Source: Pseudomonadota bacterium
Lineage (GTDB): Bacteria > Pseudomonadota > Alphaproteobacteria > Rhizobiales > Hyphomicrobiaceae
Reading direction: 5' to 3'
NCBI GenBank assembly: GCA_023412805.1
Contig: JAEZRM010000064.1
Coordinates: 186,001 to 250,000 of the forward strand
DNA: 64,000 nt
The notes beneath the pieces were generated by a model. That model searched no databases and was not told where the DNA came from. It saw only the letters and a program-made list of their open reading frames with translations. This document shows, in pieces, positions 25,141 through 34,309 of this stretch (positions are counted from its first letter, which is position 1; each line of letters opens with the position of its first letter). Made by a program: the position numbers and the translations under genes.

Positions 25141-25169
25141 TCGGAATTTGGTCTAACAGCATATTCCGA
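25141..25169 (-). promoter_or_regulatory. Inverted repeat upstream of the dctQM operon
   Basis: Seven-base arms tcggaat (25141-25147) and attccga (25163-25169) surround a 15-base AT-richer spacer, 50 bases ahead of the dctQ start. It lies in the 137-base gap after gph, the only place for a dctQ promoter. Possible operator, unproven; arms are short enough for chance to be considered. Confidence 0.4.
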
Positions 25170-25228
25170 TCTCGAAAACGGCAAAGATTGGGCACAATTC
25201 GAAACTCGGGGACAGGAGCGCTTACCGC

Positions 25229-25924
25229 TCAGCGAGGCCTTGCAGAAAGCTCGAGGTGCCGCAGAAGATCGGGCATCCGGTCGATGACGGTATCCGCGCC
25301 CAGCTCGGCGACAGGGCCGTGGGGGTAACCATAGCTGACGGCGATGACGGGGCAGCCGGCTGAGCGCGCGGAGCCGACGTCGGACTTGCTGTCTCCGACG
25401 ACCAGGCCCTCGCCGGGTCGGGTTCCAAGATCGCCAAGGGCCTTGAGCAGCATATCGGGTGCGGGTTTTCGCGGGACGTCATCGCGTGCGCCCACGACCG
25501 TCGCGAAGAAGCGTGCGATCCCGAGCGCTTCGAGGGCGATCGTTGTGATGTGGGCTGCTTTGTTCGTGCACACCCCAAGTGGGATGTGCGCGCTGCGGAG
25601 CGCGGACAGCGTCTCTACGACACCGGGATAGAGGCCGTTTCCGGCTGCGGAGACTTCTGCATACTTCTTGTAGAACGAGACCATCATGGCGTCGAATACG
25701 GCAGCTTCGATGTGCGTGCCGCGTGCCGTCAGGGCGCGCTGGAGCGCAACCTTCGCGCCGCCACCAATGAATGACTGCACCTCGGTCAGCGGAAACGGCG
25801 GCTGGTCGATCTCGTCCATCGCCGTGTTGAGTGCAGTCGCGATTTCCGGTGCGCTGTCGACGAGCGTGCCATCGAGATCGAAGACGATGGCCTTCGGCTG
25901 GAACTTCCGTGCAGCGTCGTTCAT
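25229..25924 (-). CDS. gph: Phosphoglycolate phosphatase
   Basis: HAD-superfamily hydrolase of 231 residues that removes phosphate from 2-phosphoglycolate. Motif I VFDLDGTLVDS (Asp nucleophile and Asp+2), motif II CTNKAAH, motif III lysine in VPRKPAPD and motif IV GEGLVVGDSKSDVGSARSAG are all in order, with the helical cap between about residues 20 and 95. Its start overlaps the pgk stop by four bases (ATGA), so it is translationally coupled to pgk. Annotation as Gph rather than another HAD phosphatase rests on the cap motif and length. Confidence 0.85.
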   Translation of the reverse strand: MNDAARKFQPKAIVFDLDGTLVDSAPEIATALNTAMDEIDQPPFPLTEVQSFIGGGAKVALQRALTARGTHIEAAVFDAMMVSFYKKYAEVSAAGNGLYPGVVETLSALRSAHIPLGVCTNKAAHITTIALEALGIARFFATVVGARDDVPRKPAPDMLLKALGDLGTRPGEGLVVGDSKSDVGSARSAGCPVIAVSYGYPHGPVAELGADTVIDRMPDLLRHLELSARPR

Positions 25925-27120
25925 CGGGCGAGTGCTGCCACGCCGGGGAGCTCACGGCCCTCGAGCCACTCGAGGAAGGCGCCGCCCGCCGTCGAGACGT
26001 ACGTGAAGTCCTCCGTCACGCCCGCGGCATTGAGGGCTGCGACCGTGTCACCACCGCCGGCGACGGAAACGAGCTTGCCCGCTTTCGTCATGGCTGCGGC
26101 CTGCTTCGCAAGTGCGAATGTCCCCTCGCCGAAGGGCGCGATCTCGAAAGCACCGAGCGGGCCGTTCCAGAGCAATGTGCCGCAACCCTCGATGACCTTG
26201 GAGAGATGAGCGATCGACTTCGGCCCCACGTCGAGCATCATCTGATCCGCAGGGATCGCCGTCACGTCCACTACGCTGTTCGCCGCGCCGGCCTTGAATT
26301 CCGCCGCGACCACGCCGTCGACCGGCAGCACGATCGTGCACCCCTTGGCCGTTGCCGCATCCATGATCTCGCGCGCGGTGCTGACGAGGTCGGGTTCGGC
26401 CAGCGACTTGCCGATCGCATGGCCGTTTGCGAGCAGGAACGTATTGGCCATACCGCCGCCGATGATGAGGTAATCGACCTTGGCCATGAGGTTGGTGAGC
26501 ACGGGGATCTTCGTCGAGACCTTCGCGCCACCGACGACCGCCGCAGTCGGTCGCTTGGGATGCTCGAGCGCGGTTCTGAGTGCGTTGATCTCCTCCATGA
26601 GGAGCGGGCCAGCGTAGGACGGCAACAAGTGAGTGATGGCATCCGTGGATGCATGTGCGCGATGGGCGCAGGAGAAGGCATCGCCCACGAACACATCGCC
26701 AAGTTTCGCGAGAGCGGCAGCGAGATCAGGGTCGTTCTTCTCCTCGCCTTTGTGAAAGCGCAGGTTCTCGAGCACCAGGATGCCGCCATTGGCGAGACCG
26801 GTAACGGCCTTGGCCGCCGTGTCGCCGATGCAATCATCAGCAAAGGCCACTGGCCGCCCCAGAGCCTTGCCAAGTGCTTCGGCCACCGGCTTCAGCGACA
26901 TCTCCGGCACTCGCGCGCCCTTTGGTCGGCCGAAATGGGAGAGGACGATGACTTTCGCCCCCCGGTCAGCGAGGTCCAGAATACCCGGCACGAGCCGCGT
27001 CAGACGCGTCGCATCCGTGACGCGCCCCTCCGCCACCGGCACATTGAGGTCGGCCCTGACGAGCACGCGCCTGCCAGCCACATCTAGCCCTGCCGTTGTC
27101 TTGAGCTTGTCCAGTTGCAT
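25921..27120 (-). CDS. pgk: Phosphoglycerate kinase
   Basis: Glycolytic/gluconeogenic kinase converting 1,3-bisphosphoglycerate and ADP to 3-phosphoglycerate and ATP; 399 residues, standard length. The N-terminal signature RRVLVRADLNVPV, the arginine/histidine substrate residues (LSHFGRPKG, FSCAHRAHAS), the hinge and the nucleotide site (GGAKVSTKI, LWNGPLGAFE, VAGGGDTVAAL) are all present. The frame extends to 27228 but the ATG at 27120 starts MQLDKLKT, which aligns with the family. Downstream gph overlaps its stop. Bacterial pgk is more often followed by fba or pyk. Confidence 0.96.
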   Translation of the reverse strand: MQLDKLKTTAGLDVAGRRVLVRADLNVPVAEGRVTDATRLTRLVPGILDLADRGAKVIVLSHFGRPKGARVPEMSLKPVAEALGKALGRPVAFADDCIGDTAAKAVTGLANGGILVLENLRFHKGEEKNDPDLAAALAKLGDVFVGDAFSCAHRAHASTDAITHLLPSYAGPLLMEEINALRTALEHPKRPTAAVVGGAKVSTKIPVLTNLMAKVDYLIIGGGMANTFLLANGHAIGKSLAEPDLVSTAREIMDAATAKGCTIVLPVDGVVAAEFKAGAANSVVDVTAIPADQMMLDVGPKSIAHLSKVIEGCGTLLWNGPLGAFEIAPFGEGTFALAKQAAAMTKAGKLVSVAGGGDTVAALNAAGVTEDFTYVSTAGGAFLEWLEGRELPGVAALAR

Positions 27121-27331
27121 GATGTCCTGTCCGCGCCTCTGGGGTGCCTTGCTGCCGGCCCGCATGCCACGCCGAGGTGCGTTTACGCAACCTCTACGCA
27201 CGGCTGGTAACCATCCCGCGCATTGCACTCCGTCGCCAATCGACTAGATTGTTTGGCAACGAATGCACGCGATGATCCTTGCCCGGTCTATGGGCTCGAT
27301 TCTGCCGCGAACCCGCTTACAGGCTTATAGA

Positions 27332-28159
27332 ATGTCCAATCTCGAATACGCGCGTACCCAGGCGCGCCGCGACGGCCAAATCCCGCTGCACGGCCCCGAG
27401 GCCTTTGCCGGCATGCGTCGGGCGGGGCAACTCGCGGCCGAGGCGCTCGACATGCTGACGGCCTTTGTCAAACCGGGCGTGACGACAGAGCGTCTCGACG
27501 ATCTCGCCTTCGAGTTCGCCATGGATCATGGCGCCATCCCTGCTCCGCTCAACTACCGCGGCTTCACGAAGTCGATCTGCACGTCGGTCAACCATGTCGT
27601 CTGCCATGGCATTCCCGGCCCCAAGCCGCTGCGTGAGGGCGATATCCTCAATATCGACGTGACGCTGGTTTTCGACGGCTGGCATGGCGATACGAGCCGC
27701 ATGTATGGGGTCGGCACGATCCCGCGCAAGGCCGAGCGCCTTATCGAGGTGACGTACGAGGCGCTCATGCGCGGCGTCGCGGCCGTGAAGCCCGGGCACA
27801 CGACCGGCCACATCGGCGCGGCCATTCAGGCCTACGCGGAGGGCGAGCGCTGCAGCGTCGTGCGCGACTTCTGCGGCCACGGCCTCGGCCGCGTCTTTCA
27901 TGATCGCCCGAACATTCTGCACTATGGCACCAAGGGCGAGGGCCCCGAGCTGAAGCCCGGCATGCTCTTCACCATCGAGCCGATGATCAACCTCGGCAAG
28001 TCTTCGGTGAAGATCCTTCCCGATGGCTGGACTGCCGTGACCCGCGACCGCGAACTCTCGGCGCAGTTCGAGCATACTGTCGGCGTCACCGAGGATGGCT
28101 GCGAAGTCTTCACCTATTCGCCTGCGGGACTTCACTGCCCGCCCTACAAGGTCGACTAG
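27332..28159 (+). CDS. map: Type I methionine aminopeptidase
   Basis: Dinuclear metalloprotease that removes the initiator methionine from nascent proteins; 275 residues. The five metal ligands are Asp 109 (NIDVT), Asp 120 (HGDTSRM), His 183 (CGHGLG), Glu 216 (TIEPM) and Glu 247 (QFEHTV), with substrate His 92 in VCHGIPG. The ATG at 27332 (MSNLEYART) is preferred; upstream in-frame codons give an unconvincing extension. Followed on the same strand, 33 bases later, by radC. Confidence 0.95.
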   Translation: MSNLEYARTQARRDGQIPLHGPEAFAGMRRAGQLAAEALDMLTAFVKPGVTTERLDDLAFEFAMDHGAIPAPLNYRGFTKSICTSVNHVVCHGIPGPKPLREGDILNIDVTLVFDGWHGDTSRMYGVGTIPRKAERLIEVTYEALMRGVAAVKPGHTTGHIGAAIQAYAEGERCSVVRDFCGHGLGRVFHDRPNILHYGTKGEGPELKPGMLFTIEPMINLGKSSVKILPDGWTAVTRDRELSAQFEHTVGVTEDGCEVFTYSPAGLHCPPYKVD

Positions 28160-28191
28160 GTCGCACGCGATGGGGGGAGGCGGGCTCACCG

Positions 28192-28965
28192 ATGGCACGG
28201 CGCAGCAGATCATCTCTGCCCTCTGCCACCTCTGAGGAGAACGGCGGCGCGTCGCAAGGTGCGCTCTGGGAGGCGTCTGCAGCCGCGCCACCGCCGCCCC
28301 ACCACGTGGGCCACCGCAAGCGTCTCCGCGATCGCTTCCGCAAGGGTGGGGCTGACGCCCTTCCCGATTACGAGCTGATCGAGATGATCCTCTTCCGCGC
28401 GCTGCCGCAGGGGGATACCAAGCCCCTCGCCAAAGCCCTTCTTGCCAAATTCGGCTCCTTTCCCGAGGTGATCAACGCCCCCGATGCCCGCTTACGCGAG
28501 GTCGATGGCGTCGGAGAGCGCGTCGTCGATGAACTCAAGCTCGTCCGCGCGGCCGCGCTGCGCCTCATGCAAACTCAGATCGTTGGCCGCACGGTTCTCG
28601 GCTCATGGCAGGCCGTCCTCGATTATTGTCGCGCGGCGCAAGGCTTCGATGAGAAAGAGCAGTTTCGCATTCTCTTTCTCGACAAGCGCAATCAGCTCGT
28701 TGCCGACGAGGTCCAGCAGACAGGCACGGTCGACCACACGCCCGTCTACATCCGCGAGGTCGTGAAGCGCGCGCTGGAGCTCTCGGCTTCCGCGCTCATT
28801 CTCGTCCACAATCATCCCTCGGGTGATCCGACACCGTCGTCGGCCGACATCGACATGACGCGACAGATCGTCGATGCGGCGCGGCCGCTTGGCGTGCAGG
28901 TGCACGACCATATCATCGTCGGCCGCAGCGGCTACTTCAGCATGAAGGGCAAGCGGATCATCTAG
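28192..28965 (+). CDS. radC: RadC/JAB1-family DNA repair-associated protein
   Basis: A 257-residue member of the RadC (UPF0758) family. The N-terminal helix-hairpin-helix-like region (DYELIEMILFRALPQGDTKPLAKALLAKFGS...VDGVGERVVDELK) precedes the JAMM metalloprotease-like motif: Glu 189, HNH at 206-208, Asp 219 (HNHPSGDPTPSSADID). GGGGGAGGCGGGC stands before the ATG. The first 40 residues form an Ala/Ser/Pro-rich, low-complexity extension. RadC proteins are not clearly repair enzymes and the biochemical role is unsettled. Confidence 0.92.
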   Translation: MARRSRSSLPSATSEENGGASQGALWEASAAAPPPPHHVGHRKRLRDRFRKGGADALPDYELIEMILFRALPQGDTKPLAKALLAKFGSFPEVINAPDARLREVDGVGERVVDELKLVRAAALRLMQTQIVGRTVLGSWQAVLDYCRAAQGFDEKEQFRILFLDKRNQLVADEVQQTGTVDHTPVYIREVVKRALELSASALILVHNHPSGDPTPSSADIDMTRQIVDAARPLGVQVHDHIIVGRSGYFSMKGKRII

Positions 28966-30224
28966 CGGGGCCTGCGTCCTGCCAGCATGGCCACGATCGC
29001 GAGGCTCTGGAATAGCGCTGCGGCGATGAACACCCACGGCGCGGCGCCGGCGCTTGCATTCGCGGAGGGGGGAAGCAACTCGCGGATGAGACCGAAGGCC
29101 GCCGGCGCGAAGGCGTACGTCGCCTGACCGATCGCGACCATGAGTGCAACCACGCGGAGCACATCCTCCCTCACGAAATCGACTTGCGCAATCAGCGGCG
29201 GCATGGACGTGGCATTGCCGAACCCAATGCCGAAGAGCGCGATACCGGCGAGCAGGAGGGGCACATTGGAACCGCCCGCTGCGAGCAGAACGAGCGAGCC
29301 AAAGAGCTGTGCGCCATAGCCGATGCCGGCGACGATCCGCCGGTCTGCATCGATAGGCATGAGCCAGCCGATGAGTGCGCGTCCGGTGATCGCCATCACG
29401 GTCACGAATGCCATGGCGAACCCGGCTCGCTGCGCGCCGAGTGCCGGCAGCAGCAGTGAGAACAGGTGGGTGATCAGTCCGAGCTGTGCGAACAAGCCGA
29501 GCGCATTACCGATCACGAGGGTGAGAAATGCACGGTCCTGCCAGAGCAAGGCGCCGGGCAGCGGGCGCGCATGATGCAAGGTGACGCTGACGGGGGCAGT
29601 ACCCTGCGCATCTCCGTCAGGTGCGAGGCCCATCTGCTGAGGCGTACGCGCAAAAAGCCTGGCCGAGATCAGCCAGATGATGAGCACGGCCGCGATCCCG
29701 ATGGCCGCCGCGGCAGTGGGAAATCCAAGTGCGCTGATGGCTGCCACCCACAGCGGTGAGAAAATGACGCCGCCGATGCTCGCGCCGTTGTAGGCCCAGC
29801 CGAGTGCCGCGGGTCGCGCGCGCACGAACCATGGTGCGATGATCGCGTTGATGGTGGCCGCGCTCGTCGCGCTCCAGCCGATACCGCTGACGATCGCCGC
29901 GAGAAAAAGCTGCCAGGGCTCGACGGCTAAAGCCCAGCCGAGCGTGCCGAGCGCCAGAGCAATCCCACCCGCTTGCGTGAAGGGGGCGATACCGAAGCGC
30001 GCGTGCAGCGCCGGAATCTGCGTAACAACCGCCGCGCCGACGAGGTAGTGCAGCGTGATTGCACTCGAAACGAGCCCGAGGGACCACCCGCGCGTCGTGT
30101 GCAGCACGCCGAGGAAGACCGGCGGCCCGTAGAACCCGAGACCCCAGCCGAACAGGGCGAGCACAAACGCCCCACCCGTCACGCGCCAGCCGAAGAATGT
30201 TCGTAGCGGCATAGGGGTGACCAT
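28962..30224 (-). CDS. MFS transporter, copy 1 of a tandem pair
   Basis: A 12-helix major facilitator transporter of 420 residues. The N-terminal TFFGWRVTGGAFVLALFGWGLGFY and mid-protein GWLMPIDADRRIVAGIGYG, as well as GIGFGNATSMPPLIAQVDFV near the C-terminus, match copy 2 (30239-31513) nearly word for word, so the two genes arose by duplication. Motif A-like loop is GWLMPIDADRR. The frame stays open to 31052 inside copy 2, but the ATG at 30224 aligns with the copy 2 start. Substrate unknown; the divergent ArsR-type gene beyond copy 2 is the probable regulator. Confidence 0.85.
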   Translation of the reverse strand: MVTPMPLRTFFGWRVTGGAFVLALFGWGLGFYGPPVFLGVLHTTRGWSLGLVSSAITLHYLVGAAVVTQIPALHARFGIAPFTQAGGIALALGTLGWALAVEPWQLFLAAIVSGIGWSATSAATINAIIAPWFVRARPAALGWAYNGASIGGVIFSPLWVAAISALGFPTAAAAIGIAAVLIIWLISARLFARTPQQMGLAPDGDAQGTAPVSVTLHHARPLPGALLWQDRAFLTLVIGNALGLFAQLGLITHLFSLLLPALGAQRAGFAMAFVTVMAITGRALIGWLMPIDADRRIVAGIGYGAQLFGSLVLLAAGGSNVPLLLAGIALFGIGFGNATSMPPLIAQVDFVREDVLRVVALMVAIGQATYAFAPAAFGLIRELLPPSANASAGAAPWVFIAAALFQSLAIVAMLAGRRPR

Positions 30225-30238
30225 CGCGCGCCTCAGGC

Positions 30239-31513
30239 TCAGGACGGGTTCGGATGAACAAGTGGTCGTGTCTTGCGGCCGAGCAGCATGGCCACGATCG
30301 CCAGGCCTTGAAAGATCGCGGCCGCGATGAACACCCACGGCGCGGCGCCTGTGCTGGCTGCTGCACCGTCGACCGTCAATTCCCGGATCAGTCCGAAGGC
30401 CGCGGGGCCGAATGCGAACACCATTTGCCCAATGCCAACGACGAGCGCGACGACACGCTGTACTTCGTCCTTCACGAACTCCACTTGTGCGACGAGCGGC
30501 GGCATCGATGTAGCATTGCCAAAGCCCACGCCGAACAGAATGATGCCGAGCAGAAGCAGCGGCACATTCGTTCCGTTTGCCGCCAGAAACGCGAGCGATC
30601 CTGCGAGCTGTGCGCCGTAGCCGACACAGGCGACGATCCGACGGTCGGCGTCGATCGGCATGAGCCACCCGACCACCATGCGGCCCACTATGGCCATGGC
30701 CGTCACCAGGGCGATTGCGAGGCCCGCATAGTGGGCGCCAAATGCCGGCAACAGTAGAGAGAACATGTGCGATACAAGGCCAAGCTGCGCGAACAGACTG
30801 AGGGCCATGGCGGCTGCAAGTGTGAGAAACCGGCGATCCCGCCAGAGCAGGCGACCCGGCAAAGGGCGCGCGTCCGGTGAAGTGATATTGGTCGGTGTGG
30901 TGCCTTGAGTATCGCCATCGGGGCGAAGCCCCATCTGCTCGGGTGTACGGGCGAACAGCGTGGCGGCGATCACCCAGATGATAACGGCAGCCGCCAATCC
31001 GAGCGCAGCCGTGGCGTACGGGAAGCCGAGCAGCGCGATGACCGCCACCCACAGTGGCGAGAAGACGACGCCTCCGATGCTGCCGCCATTATAGGCCATA
31101 CCGAGTGCGGCAGGTCGTGCGCGCACGAACCACGGCGAGACGATCGCATTCACGGCAGCCGCGCTCATCGAGCTCCAGCCGGCGCCGCTCAGTACCGCTG
31201 CGACATAGAGCTGCCAGGGCTCCCATGCCAGTGCCCATCCGAGAAGCCCGGCCGCGATGAGAGCAGCGCCAATCTGAGTGTAGCGTGCGAGGCCGATCCG
31301 CGCGTGGAGCACCGGCAAACGTGCCGCCATGAGCGATCCGACGAGCAGGTGGAGCGTAATGGCCCCCGAGATCACGCCGAGTGACCAGCCGCGCGTTTCG
31401 TGCAGCACGCCGAGGAAGACGGGCATCGAGTAGAAGCCGAGCCCCCAGCCGAATATGGCGAGGACAAAGGCGCCACCCGTCACCCGCCAGCCGAAGAACG
31501 TGCTCGTGAACAT
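30239..31513 (-). CDS. MFS transporter, copy 2 of a tandem pair
   Basis: A 424-residue paralogue of the following gene, starting at the ATG at 31513 (MFTSTFFGWRV). It shares FFGWRVTGGAFVLAIFGWGLGFY, SPLWVAVIALLGFPYA, ARTPEQMGLRPDGD and GFGNATSMPPLVAQVEFVKDEVQR with copy 1, and ends in a short charged tail. Being first in the pair it probably carries the shared promoter. The stop lies 15 bases before the copy 1 start, so the two are likely co-transcribed. As with copy 1, the transported compound is unknown. Confidence 0.85.
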   Translation of the reverse strand: MFTSTFFGWRVTGGAFVLAIFGWGLGFYSMPVFLGVLHETRGWSLGVISGAITLHLLVGSLMAARLPVLHARIGLARYTQIGAALIAAGLLGWALAWEPWQLYVAAVLSGAGWSSMSAAAVNAIVSPWFVRARPAALGMAYNGGSIGGVVFSPLWVAVIALLGFPYATAALGLAAAVIIWVIAATLFARTPEQMGLRPDGDTQGTTPTNITSPDARPLPGRLLWRDRRFLTLAAAMALSLFAQLGLVSHMFSLLLPAFGAHYAGLAIALVTAMAIVGRMVVGWLMPIDADRRIVACVGYGAQLAGSLAFLAANGTNVPLLLLGIILFGVGFGNATSMPPLVAQVEFVKDEVQRVVALVVGIGQMVFAFGPAAFGLIRELTVDGAAASTGAAPWVFIAAAIFQGLAIVAMLLGRKTRPLVHPNPS

Positions 31514-31582
31514 CCCGCAAATCGCCCGTGCCGGCACCCCTCTGAGGCCGCACTTTGCATATTGCACCTTCGGATTGCTACG

Positions 31583-31595
31583 GTTCTGATCGAAC
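31583..31595. promoter_or_regulatory. Short dyad between MFS pair and ArsR gene
   Basis: The 134-base gap between the divergent MFS operon (start 31513) and the ArsR-type regulator (start 31648) holds a small dyad, gttc (31583-31586) and gaac (31592-31595), with a 5-base spacer. It is where an ArsR-family operator would be expected, but the arms are only four bases long. Confidence 0.3.
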
Positions 31596-31647
31596 TATTC
31601 AGGAGGGGCTGCGCTGCATTCTGTGTGGCACCATTCGAGGATCGCTC

Positions 31648-32358
31648 ATGCCCACCACTGCCAAGCTCGCATCCGTCGCGGCCCTTCTCGGCGATCCGGC
31701 ACGCGCTGCCATGCTCCAGGCCATGATGGACGGCCGCGCACTGACAGCCTCCGAGCTCGCGCATGTCGCCGGCATCACGCCGCAGACGGCGAGCAGTCAT
31801 CTCGCGCGGCTCACCAGCGCCGGCCTTCTCGCCATGGAGAAGCAGGGACGCCATCGCTATCATCGCCTCGCGACGCCGAGCATGGCGCGGCTGCTCGAAA
31901 ACCTCATGCACGTCGCAGCCGAGATCGAGCCGCCGAGGCGTACCGTCGTCACGGGCCCGCGCGACGCGGCGCTTCGGGCCGCGCGCACGTGCTACGATCA
32001 TCTCGCGGGACGCCTCGGTGTGGCCATTGCGGATGCCCTGGTCGCTGCAGGTCATGTCGAGCTGGACAGTGATGCAGGTATCGTCAGCTCTTCCGGCCTC
32101 GCGTTGTTCGAGCGCATCGGCCTCGATGTCGTGCGCTTCCAAGCCGAGCCGCCAGCAAACAAACGGCGTCTTCTCTGCCGGCCTTGCCTCGACTGGAGCG
32201 AGCGCCGGCCGCATCTCGCGGGCAAGCTCGGCGCCGCGATCTGTCAGTTGAGTTTCGACAAGGGCTGGATCCGCCGCGCGGAGGCGACGCGTGCGGTGAT
32301 GATCACGCCCAAGGGCCAGCGCGCCTTCCGCGAAATTCTCGGCGTGCGCGAGGCGTGA
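31648..32358 (+). CDS. ArsR-type winged-helix regulator with a C-terminal domain
   Basis: A 236-residue DNA-binding protein. The N-terminal ArsR-like winged helix (about residues 1-90; LLGDPARAAMLQAMMDGRALTASELAHVAGITPQTASSHLARLTSAGLL) is followed by an unfamiliar 140-residue C-terminal region, about 90-236, which carries CRPCLDWSERRPHLAGKLGAAI. The pair Cys-Arg-Pro-Cys there might bind a metal or a thiol ligand, but this is speculation. The ATG at 31648 starts MPTTAKLAS. It is divergent from the MFS pair, which it probably represses. Confidence 0.82.
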   Translation: MPTTAKLASVAALLGDPARAAMLQAMMDGRALTASELAHVAGITPQTASSHLARLTSAGLLAMEKQGRHRYHRLATPSMARLLENLMHVAAEIEPPRRTVVTGPRDAALRAARTCYDHLAGRLGVAIADALVAAGHVELDSDAGIVSSSGLALFERIGLDVVRFQAEPPANKRRLLCRPCLDWSERRPHLAGKLGAAICQLSFDKGWIRRAEATRAVMITPKGQRAFREILGVREA

Positions 32359-32370
32359 GCGGTGAACGCG

Positions 32371-34296
32371 CTATTGCGCGGCGTATTTCCCCAGTACGCG
32401 TCGCGCTTCTATGACGACGGCGTCCGCGATGGCAGCCTGGCCCTCGGCGGTCGGGTGGAAGGCGCCGGAGTAGATGCTCGCGAGCAGGAGCTGGAACGAG
32501 GAGAAACCCTGCAGCTTGAGCACTTTCTGGATGAGCGATTCGCTCACATGGAAGTTGCCGGTCATGAACGCGTCGTTGGGCGTGCGGAACCAGCGCTGGC
32601 GCGGCGCATAGGCTTGCCAATCCGCCGGGTTGAAGGGCTCCCAGCGGCGGCCTGTCCAGCGCGGGAGGCGCAGGTCGTCGGCGATCGTGAAGGCGTTGTC
32701 GGTATAGCCGGCGCAGATGCCGCGACCGCGGAACTGCTGGCGATGGCCCGCGACGTACGTCCAGCCGTTCTGCTTGCTCGTGTCCTCCATGACGGCATCG
32801 AGGCGCTCACCTGCTGCCATGGATTCACGTGCGCGATTTTCACTCAGCAGAAAGTCCGGCGTGACGGTCATGCCCGCGCGTCCGTCCGGACAGACCTGAC
32901 GGCCATCGGGCAGCATCGCGAGGCTCGGATAGGCAACCAGCATGATCCGGTCGGCTTCGGCCCACGGAATATGCAACTGGCCGTGGATCGCGCGGCGGAG
33001 CGCGAGCAGGCGCGCCTCGAGGCCGTCCAGAAGCTCCGAAGCTGCGAGGAAGCCGTGGACCTGTCCGAACCAGCCGCTCAGCCGGCGAAGAGACGACTCG
33101 TCGGAGAGAATCGCATTGGCAAGCAGCCGCGCGAAGCCGATGTCGTTGCCACCGATCGAGAGGAGCACGAGGTCGATTTTGCGCGCGTCCTCGCCGTCGC
33201 AGCGGCGAAGTACGAGGCCGCCTCTCAGCTCGGGAATGCGTCCGCGCATGTGATAGGCCTCGGGCATTTCCTGCCCCTCGGCACGATGAGGTCCGCACTG
33301 TGCCTGTGCGATCGCGGATAGCTGCGAGACATCCGGCGGATTCGGCACCCACTCGTGGCCCTTGTAGCGGCGGAAAAGCCCGTCGACGATCTCGGCGCCC
33401 GAGCAGGCATAGCCGACGAACGTCACGGCCCGATGCGGATCCTCGACGGCGAGTTGCAAGGCGGTGCGCAACTGGTGGGAGTACAGCGAGCGGTGGCAGG
33501 CCTGGTCGATCCAACGTGCATTATTCCGGATGAAGGCGCTGTCGCCGATCGCCCGCCATGGACCGACGCGGGCGGGATAGCCAGTGAGCGGCTCACTCGC
33601 TGGCCCGAAACCGTAGTCGGCGCGGCGCTCGCGAGAGAAGCGCACGGGAACATCGGGATTGCCTTCGCCGGAAGCGAAGCTGTCGCCCATGGCCACGATC
33701 AGCAGATCTGTGACCGTGGCGGTCGTATTGGCGATTTCGCGGCCGCCGACCTCTACGCTCAGGCGCGCGCCGACGGGATAGGGGATCGTCAGCGCAACGA
33801 CCTGATCGCAGCGTGCCGTCACCGATCCGCCGAGGCCCGAGCGCGCGAGCGGCGTCGTCAGCCACGTGCAGTCGATGCGATCGGCGTCAGGCACGTCGCG
33901 CAAAGCGACGAGAACGCGATGCGCGCGTGGATGCAGATAGTCCTGCGCTTCCTTGCAGCCATAGCGATTGCGATCGGCCGACCAGCAGATGTGATCCATC
34001 ATGCCGGCAGCCCAGCCATCTCCCGGGTGGCGTCGCGCAAGAGCGCGCTCGGCTGAGAGCACGGGCGTCGCGCGCTCGCTGTCGCCAAGGTCGCGGTAGG
34101 TCGCGCGATGCACTTCGCTGTCGGATGGGCGCGTGAATAGACGGAACGGGTTTTCGACTTGCCACGTGATGCGCGGCTCGGCGGCCGCGTAATCCGCCGC
34201 GAGCGCAAGCAAGCCCAGAGCCGCCGCGAGCGCACACAGAAGCCGTGTCAGAGCGGTCTGGCCTTTCAGCGTGCTCGCGTGTCGACGTCGTGTCAT
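32371..34296 (-). CDS. Secreted SGNH/GDSL-type hydrolase
   Basis: A 641-residue protein with an N-terminal signal or anchor (residues 13-38, ALTRLLCALAAALGLLALAADYAAA). The catalytic serine block GDSFASGEGN is at Ser 206, the GGND-type block III is present (SIGGNDIGFARLL), and the C-terminal block FHPTAEG puts His at about 614, so the SGNH catalytic set is complete. The family covers lipases and esterases on extracellular or envelope substrates. Several cysteines in the insertion region suggest disulfides, fitting export. It converges on the ArsR-type gene; start MTRRRHAST is at the ATG at 34296. Confidence 0.85.
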   Translation of the reverse strand: MTRRRHASTLKGQTALTRLLCALAAALGLLALAADYAAAEPRITWQVENPFRLFTRPSDSEVHRATYRDLGDSERATPVLSAERALARRHPGDGWAAGMMDHICWSADRNRYGCKEAQDYLHPRAHRVLVALRDVPDADRIDCTWLTTPLARSGLGGSVTARCDQVVALTIPYPVGARLSVEVGGREIANTTATVTDLLIVAMGDSFASGEGNPDVPVRFSRERRADYGFGPASEPLTGYPARVGPWRAIGDSAFIRNNARWIDQACHRSLYSHQLRTALQLAVEDPHRAVTFVGYACSGAEIVDGLFRRYKGHEWVPNPPDVSQLSAIAQAQCGPHRAEGQEMPEAYHMRGRIPELRGGLVLRRCDGEDARKIDLVLLSIGGNDIGFARLLANAILSDESSLRRLSGWFGQVHGFLAASELLDGLEARLLALRRAIHGQLHIPWAEADRIMLVAYPSLAMLPDGRQVCPDGRAGMTVTPDFLLSENRARESMAAGERLDAVMEDTSKQNGWTYVAGHRQQFRGRGICAGYTDNAFTIADDLRLPRWTGRRWEPFNPADWQAYAPRQRWFRTPNDAFMTGNFHVSESLIQKVLKLQGFSSFQLLLASIYSGAFHPTAEGQAAIADAVVIEARRVLGKYAAQ

Positions 34297-34309
34297 GTCC
34301 CTCACTGGG

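Noticed and set aside
30225..31052. Possible fusion of both MFS transporters into one 696-residue protein
   Set aside because: The extra N-terminal part is out of frame with copy 2 and Arg/His-rich, and the ATG at 30224 aligns with the start of the paralogue.
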